Below, piece after piece: positions 60,001 through 64,000 of a stretch of DNA of 64,000 nt. Both the position numbers and the translations under genes were made by a program. The DNA is from Arbacia lixula. Its lineage: Eukaryota > Echinodermata > Echinoidea > Arbacioida > Arbaciidae. The stretch spans positions 4,241,304 through 4,305,303 of the forward strand of contig OZ022596.1 in the NCBI GenBank assembly GCA_963669155.1. Direction: 5' to 3'. Position 1 is the first letter of the stretch. Every line of letters begins with the position of its first letter. The notes beneath the pieces are model-generated. The model had not been told where the DNA came from, did not search any database, and worked only from the letters and a program-made list of their open reading frames with translations.

Positions 60001-63000
60001 GTATCATATTTAGCAAGGAGAATGTTACTGGCAAAAGATCGGGGAAGATAAACAGGCCGAGGAAAGTTAGAGCATGCCTCCTAGCCTAAAGAATAATGAT
60101 ATGTCACGTTTATGTGCATTCAGAAACATTGTCTCCTCCACTATTTAGCGTAATTTTCACTTCCTGGGCCAGATAAAATTCCGCTGAATGGGATATGTGT
60201 GAATTATTTGTGATAACATGCACAACCGGCACAGAAATAGTACCTTTCATTTTACCTTTCTCACAGTTGAAGCCGAAGTGTGCATCAGCACAGTCGCACG
60301 TGTATCCATGGCGGGTTTCCAGGCACTTGGCGTCTCGTTGGCAAGGGGACAATAAGCAAGCTGCAAGACGAAATATAATTCACTTCATCAATAGTTAAGT
60401 ACATCTTCGAGCCTACTGATGATCAAGGGTGGTATCTTTGTTTGTAATTATAGGGTCAAAACACGATCAGAAAGGGGTGCACGAAAAAACAAGAGGCAAT
60501 GTAAGCAGTCAGAGCCGTTCTCCGATAACGGATAATGAACACGTTCTCCGAAAACGGAGAATATGTAGCATTCATCGAGCCTCCGTCGGTTCACCTACTT
60601 TCGCCTACGCGTGCAAAGTGAATGGCAAACCGCGACCGTTATCCAATTAAATGATTTTAAAAATTCATATTAAAACTGCCACCGGTTAGATCATCGTGTA
60701 AAGAAATTATGTTAACTCAACAGTATTAAGGTTTCATCACGAAAAATTAAAAGATGATCTATCCAGTGGAACTTTTGTTATTGGCAAAATGAATCCGTAC
60801 ACGAGCATTCAATTTTCAAATTGTGATGCAGATAGCCTAATTCAATACGCCGGGATTATTATTCGTGAAACACATACAATACACATACGCATTAACCGTA
60901 GCGGTTAATGCATGGATGCGCTATTTTGTATGTGAGGCTTGCTGCAAGCATTTCAGACGTGTTGTGATAGGGATTTCGGCTTCAAACTCGCAGCGCGCAC
61001 ACATAGTTTTCAATTTCGAATAGTACAGGCAGCCTGGAAGGAGAATACGATCTAACGGCTCAGCGGGAGCAGTTCGCATCGAATTATTCGCGCATCACCG
61101 AGCGTTCTCCGAATCTGGCTAATAATGGACACATGATGGATTCGCCGTTTCGGGCGAAAGGACTTGACTGGTAAGGCTCGGGTGGTGGTAGCGGAAAACG
61201 TCCAACGTAATTTGTGAGACAAAATATGATAGAAGCGTACTTCATATTATAAAGCCCATACGGGGTTGAGAACGAGAAAGAATTCAAATGGAGATGAGGG
61301 AAAGGAGAGGTAAGAAAATACCAGCAAAGAGAAGGCGTGACAAGTGAAATGGTAGATGAGGGAAATGGTTGTCATAAATTCTTCACCCAGAAATATGTAT
61401 GGCAAGAATGAATAGGCTGGACCAAATGAAATAGTTATTGAGATAATATAAGCACTGAATTATGTTAGGCATAAACAAAATGACAAAATACTAGTAACAA
61501 GATATATGAAGAAGGAATTTTAACAGAACTAAGCAAATACATTTTGCAGCGCATTAAAGAAACCAGGTGCTGTTGATTTTTAGGAATTGCAGAACAATAA
61601 GCGTCATTAACCAAGTTACCAGGATTAAGGTGTGAATCTTGCTACTACTAAAAGCAAGAAGTAAGAGATCGGAAATCGAGGGGGGGGGGGGGGGGGCACA
61701 CAATATCAAATGTTCCCCCACACTATTTTCCGAAATATGGACTAGGCAGATTGGATTCAATAGCCATTTAATGCGTAATGAGGACTTGAGAACTTGTCAA
61801 TGGCACAGAGGGGAAAATGAATAGAGGAAGGAGGAAAATAAATTGGCTGGATAGCTTGATGAAATATCTTAAAGAGAGAGGAGTAGAGGATTGAGGAGTA
61901 CAACGAGACGGCAAGAGACAAAGAGTCGTGGGAAAACATGAGTCATATGATATGGTATGCATAGAATAGCGTCGTTACTCAAAACTCAATGCTTTTCGTA
62001 AGGGCCTCGCACTGCTTTAAAGGATCTTACCGGGTCCCTAAAATACGGGACAGCTATGTGCACTACCACCCCCCCCCCCCTGTGCTAGATAAAATACTGT
62101 TCAATAACATTTCTTTCTTTTGTTGAGATACACCACCAGTGGCACGTTCAGGGTTTAAAATTGTGAAGAAAAAAAACACAAGTTGCAGCAGCTAGGGGTA
62201 AACCATTAATTTGACAAGAGTACATATTGCACAAATTTGAAATAAACATTTAAAATGCGTTCATACACTTACCCTGTTCCACAAGTGACTCCTTCAAAAC
62301 GGGGCCTTGCCCGGGAAAGAATCTGGTCGGATCTGCCTTCAACTTAGGCACAAGCACGTTTCCTTCTGAATCCATGCGACAGGTGCAGCCTATGGTAATA
62401 TACGAAACAATAAGTTTATTTAAAGTGGAAATACTGCACATCTGTCCCGAGTCCTATTTATCCTATGTCTGTAGTAAGCCCACATTCTCCGGAATACCCC
62501 CCCCCCCCCCCTTCTTACATAACCTCGAGCCTCACTCAACATTTGCATTGACCAGGTTCTTAGACATTTAATGTTGACGTCATTGACTCATTATTGACCT
62601 ATAGTTTCTACATAAATTCTTTACTCTGTATTCTGAGGTGCATAAAACTGGATCTGACTCTGACCTCTTCTACGTCACATTTCTGATCAACCTTGTCCTT
62701 AGGTGTGGAGTACATTTTATTACCCACCCACAAACCATTTTCTCTCTTCTTCAAACATTCATCTGGCCGCTCAACTCTATTTGGGTTGACATTTACGATT
62801 TGTTATGGGAGAATGACCAATGACCTTTTCCAGAGATGTAATTCTCGTTTTGTTGGAAACGATATGCTTTTGGGAAAGTTCTTGTTCGAAGTTCAATAAT
62901 GAGAAAGTTAGGACATCAAGGGGTAAGACTAATGTCAATACAGTTAACTACTTTCTGCTTAAAACTATGTCACTATAAAACTGCATTTCTTCCTTTGTAC

Positions 63001-63546
63001 TTTACTTCCTTTCTGTGAATATAGTTGATAGGTACACCAGCATGTATCAATAAAGACAGTCAAGCTTTGAGAAGGAGAGGAGAAGGAGAAGACACCAAAG
63101 GAGACAAGTCAATCTAGTTTTGAGAGTTGGAGATTAACTCTAAGCTCTGTTGGTAGCGGTAAGCTTTGTTGTTACGCCATATTGTGCCATCGAAATGACT
63201 ACCGAAATGACTGAGGAAATAAACATCTGAAAACACAATTATACCTGTCGGCATCGTTGTATTATGAACGTGTACGTCTTCAAATATAGAAACCCGCACT
63301 ACTGGTACCAATCGTAATAGTATTACTCATTTAAAACTGCATGTGCATATATGCATATATATATATATGAAATATGAAATTATCCCTCGCGCAGGTCTAT
63401 TTCACCTCGGCCTTTGTCCTTCGGCCTCCCCCTTCCTTGTCACGTACTTACGAATACTTACGTAGAGAACCCCTCTTACCTTGGACTAGTAGTGAAGTCA
63501 GAATTATGGTCCAACGCATCACCTGTCGTCCATTCGTCATTGTCAT
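53497..63546 (-). CDS. Copy B: complete secreted EGF/SRCR multidomain protein, 8 exons
   Basis: Exons at 63546-63480, 63301-63245, 62389-62273, 60360-60256, 59039-58707, 58511-58113, 56078-55962 and 53861-53497 give 1,560 bp, exactly 519 codons plus TAA. All seven junctions are phase 1 with GT/AG ends. Order: signal peptide, short linker, 39-residue segment, EGF-like, SRCR 1, SRCR 2 with acidic insert, Ca-binding EGF, terminal SRCR. There is no membrane anchor, so a secreted protein, perhaps a coelomic-fluid or matrix recognition protein (inference from SRCR/EGF families). It is convergent with copy A. Exon 2 is the least certain part; skipping it would keep the frame. Confidence 0.8.
55740..55860 (+). 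repeat. Short dispersed repeat (also 9,380-9,520)
   Basis: GGGATAGTCCACCCTAAAC and GAAACATATTAGTGAAGGTTTGAT match the copy near 9,390. It lies in the last intron of copy B. Confidence 0.55.
55962..56078 (-). CDS. Copy B exon 7: Ca-binding EGF-like domain
   Basis: 117 bp, phase 1-1, GATTGCAG acceptor and GTAAGT donor. The peptide starts DKNEC, has six cysteines and an NAT sequon. It differs from copy A at only a few residues (MD to KN, G to A, T to P, I to L). Confidence 0.85.
58113..58511 (-). CDS. Copy B exon 6: SRCR domain 2 with acidic/polar insert
   Basis: 399 bp, phase 1-1. GGVRLSAGSAPHEGRVEL, RWYPLCSKYW, VCRTLGY, LMCEGDE, ECALG, FDC and GVVC mark a six-cysteine SRCR module. The insert after RWPDP (TSTLAVSDGKDSSAGNDGVD) has the same length as in copy A but different residues and fewer acids. 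Confidence 0.88.
58707..59039 (-). CDS. Copy B exon 5: SRCR domain 1
   Basis: 333 bp, phase 1-1, CTTACAG acceptor and GTAGGT donor. Six SRCR cysteines plus two extra: one in CWLLGF just after the second SRCR position (SCW) is the same residue as in copy A; the PPICGC motif gives one cysteine more than copy A (SIRAC). Four codons (VGGY) are inserted relative to copy A. A chance open frame continues upstream over the splice tract and looks like a hydrophobic leader. Confidence 0.83.
60256..60360 (-). CDS. Copy B exon 4: EGF-like domain
   Basis: 105 bp, phase 1-1, same acceptor (TCTTGCAG) and donor (GTAAAA) as copy A. Six cysteines with ACLLSPCQRDAKC, HGYTCDC and GFNC. Confidence 0.85.
60445..61735. 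other. Copy B-specific insertion in intron 3
   Basis: Copy A is continuous across this point (about 1,590-1,625), so about 1.3 kb is private to copy B or was lost from A. It contains short inverted motifs (GTTCTCCGATAACGGATAA and CGTTCTCCGAAAACGGAGAA) and a TTAACCGTAGCGGTTAA palindrome at about 60,893, but no recognisable gene or clear ends. Confidence 0.5.
61735..61975 (+). mobile_element. Fossil LINE C-terminal fragment in copy B intron 3
   Basis: Shares HLMRNEDLRTCQWHRGEN-like decayed frame and INWLDSLMKYLKE with 43,936-44,160, and the reverse complement of 1,380-1,575. Antisense to copy B. Confidence 0.6.
62273..62389 (-). CDS. Copy B exon 3 (39-residue segment)
   Basis: 117 bp, phase 1-1, CCATAG acceptor and GTAAGTGT donor. 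Starts CTCRMDSEGNVLVPKLKADP and ends GPVLKESLVEQ. Near-identical to copy C, which supports a coding role. No known domain; it links the N-terminal region to the first EGF module. Confidence 0.68.
63245..63301 (-). CDS. Copy B exon 2 (19-residue segment)
   Basis: 57 bp, phase 1-1, [18 protein letters not shown] with an NTT sequon, GTATAATT donor. Copy C differs at two residues. The weak acceptor leaves doubt whether it is always spliced in. Confidence 0.45.
63480..63546 (-). CDS. Copy B exon 1: start codon and signal peptide
   Basis: 67 bp from ATG to a GTAAGAGG donor, ending phase 1. MTMTNGRQVMRWTIILTSLL has a basic residue before a hydrophobic stretch. The second Met (residue 3) could also start. 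The ATG follows a TTTTTTTTTGCCAG acceptor directly, so a 5' untranslated exon lies further right. Confidence 0.62.
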
Positions 63547-63692
63547 CTGGCAAAAAAAAAATCAAAACAAGTTGCATGGAGGCTTAAACAAAATTCAGTC
63601 TTTATTTTTGGAGAAGAAAAGTCGCATCCTTCATTTGCTGGACTTGGGTATAGCGATTTGCTATTCCATACAAAGCCGGCCAAAGAACATAC

Positions 63693-63743
<51 letters not shown>

Positions 63744-63762
63744 TATATATGTATATATATAC
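63693..63762. repeat. (TA)n microsatellite and nearby poly-T
   Basis: About 65 bp of TA; a run of about 26 T at 63,798-63,824. Confidence 0.95.
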
Positions 63763-63796
63763 CACGCCCTAATCCATGTCTCAAGATGAATTCATG

Positions 63797-63827
<31 letters not shown>

Positions 63828-64000
63828 AAAAATAATTAGAATAGGCTGATGAAATAAACAGACTCACATCCATTATCCTGAACAATTCATTTCCAACTCG
63901 CTCGTTGATTGGTATCCACTGCGTTGGAGAGCAAGTTAGAAACAGTATGCTGACTTCACATCCGTCACGAAAAAATAAGATGGTTATTCTACGCATGTGT

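Larger units (their letters stand above)
49267..62270 (-). repeat. Right arm of the inverted duplication
   Basis: Counterpart of 1,035-14,110 in reverse order. The arm begins at 49,267, inside the C-terminal part of a LINE, where the left arm meets a different repeat, and it extends to intron 3 of copy B. Copy-B-specific DNA includes 60,445-61,735 and extra sequence in the last intron (53,862-55,961). Confidence 0.85.

Overview
The window is AT-rich eukaryotic nuclear DNA with short exons, long introns, GT/AG splice sites and a dense load of transposable elements. The only recognisable host gene family encodes secreted proteins built from EGF-like and SRCR (scavenger receptor cysteine-rich) modules. 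Together with the repeat types (CR1/L2-like and RTE-like LINEs, hAT, TTAA-flanked foldback elements, tRNA-derived SINEs), this suggests a marine invertebrate deuterostome, most likely an echinoderm because SRCR families are greatly expanded there. That assignment is inference; no species marker was seen.

The layout is a very large imperfect inverted duplication. The left arm (about 1,035-14,110) carries copy A on the plus strand: EGF, SRCR, SRCR, Ca-binding EGF, terminal SRCR (exons at 1,702-8,823). The right arm (about 49,270-62,270, opposite orientation) carries copy B on the minus strand, with all eight predicted coding exons from a signal-peptide exon at 63,546 to a stop codon at 53,497. 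The genes converge tail to tail across a spacer of about 35 kb. A third, partial copy C (minus strand, 46,446-44,469) repeats only exons 1-3 and lies downstream of B as a direct repeat of 61,735-64,000. Every exon junction in A, B and C is phase 1, so each module can be added or removed without breaking frame. Copy B assembles to an open frame of 519 codons. Copy A has no exon 1-3 inside the window.

After the duplications the arms were hit independently by mobile elements. An RTE-like LINE with a 9-bp target-site duplication, an L2/CR1-like LINE fragment and three foldback elements sit in copy A or its 3' flank. For two LINEs and one foldback element the matching place in copy B is still empty. 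A fossil LINE fragment in intron 3 is shared by A, B and C and so predates the duplications.

The spacer (14-49 kb) is almost entirely mobile DNA. It holds a hAT element with an exact 8-bp target-site duplication and a decayed zinc-finger exon, TTAA-flanked foldback elements, several dead LINEs (one inserted in another, one with its reverse-transcriptase core triplicated, one with ORF1 and an ORF2 lacking most of its endonuclease), tRNA-derived SINEs and simple repeats. It also has a few GC-rich, possibly exonic fragments I could not name (24.3, 25.3, 32.3-33.3 and 35.8 kb). No rRNA, credible functional tRNA, CRISPR array or bacterial-style operon was seen.
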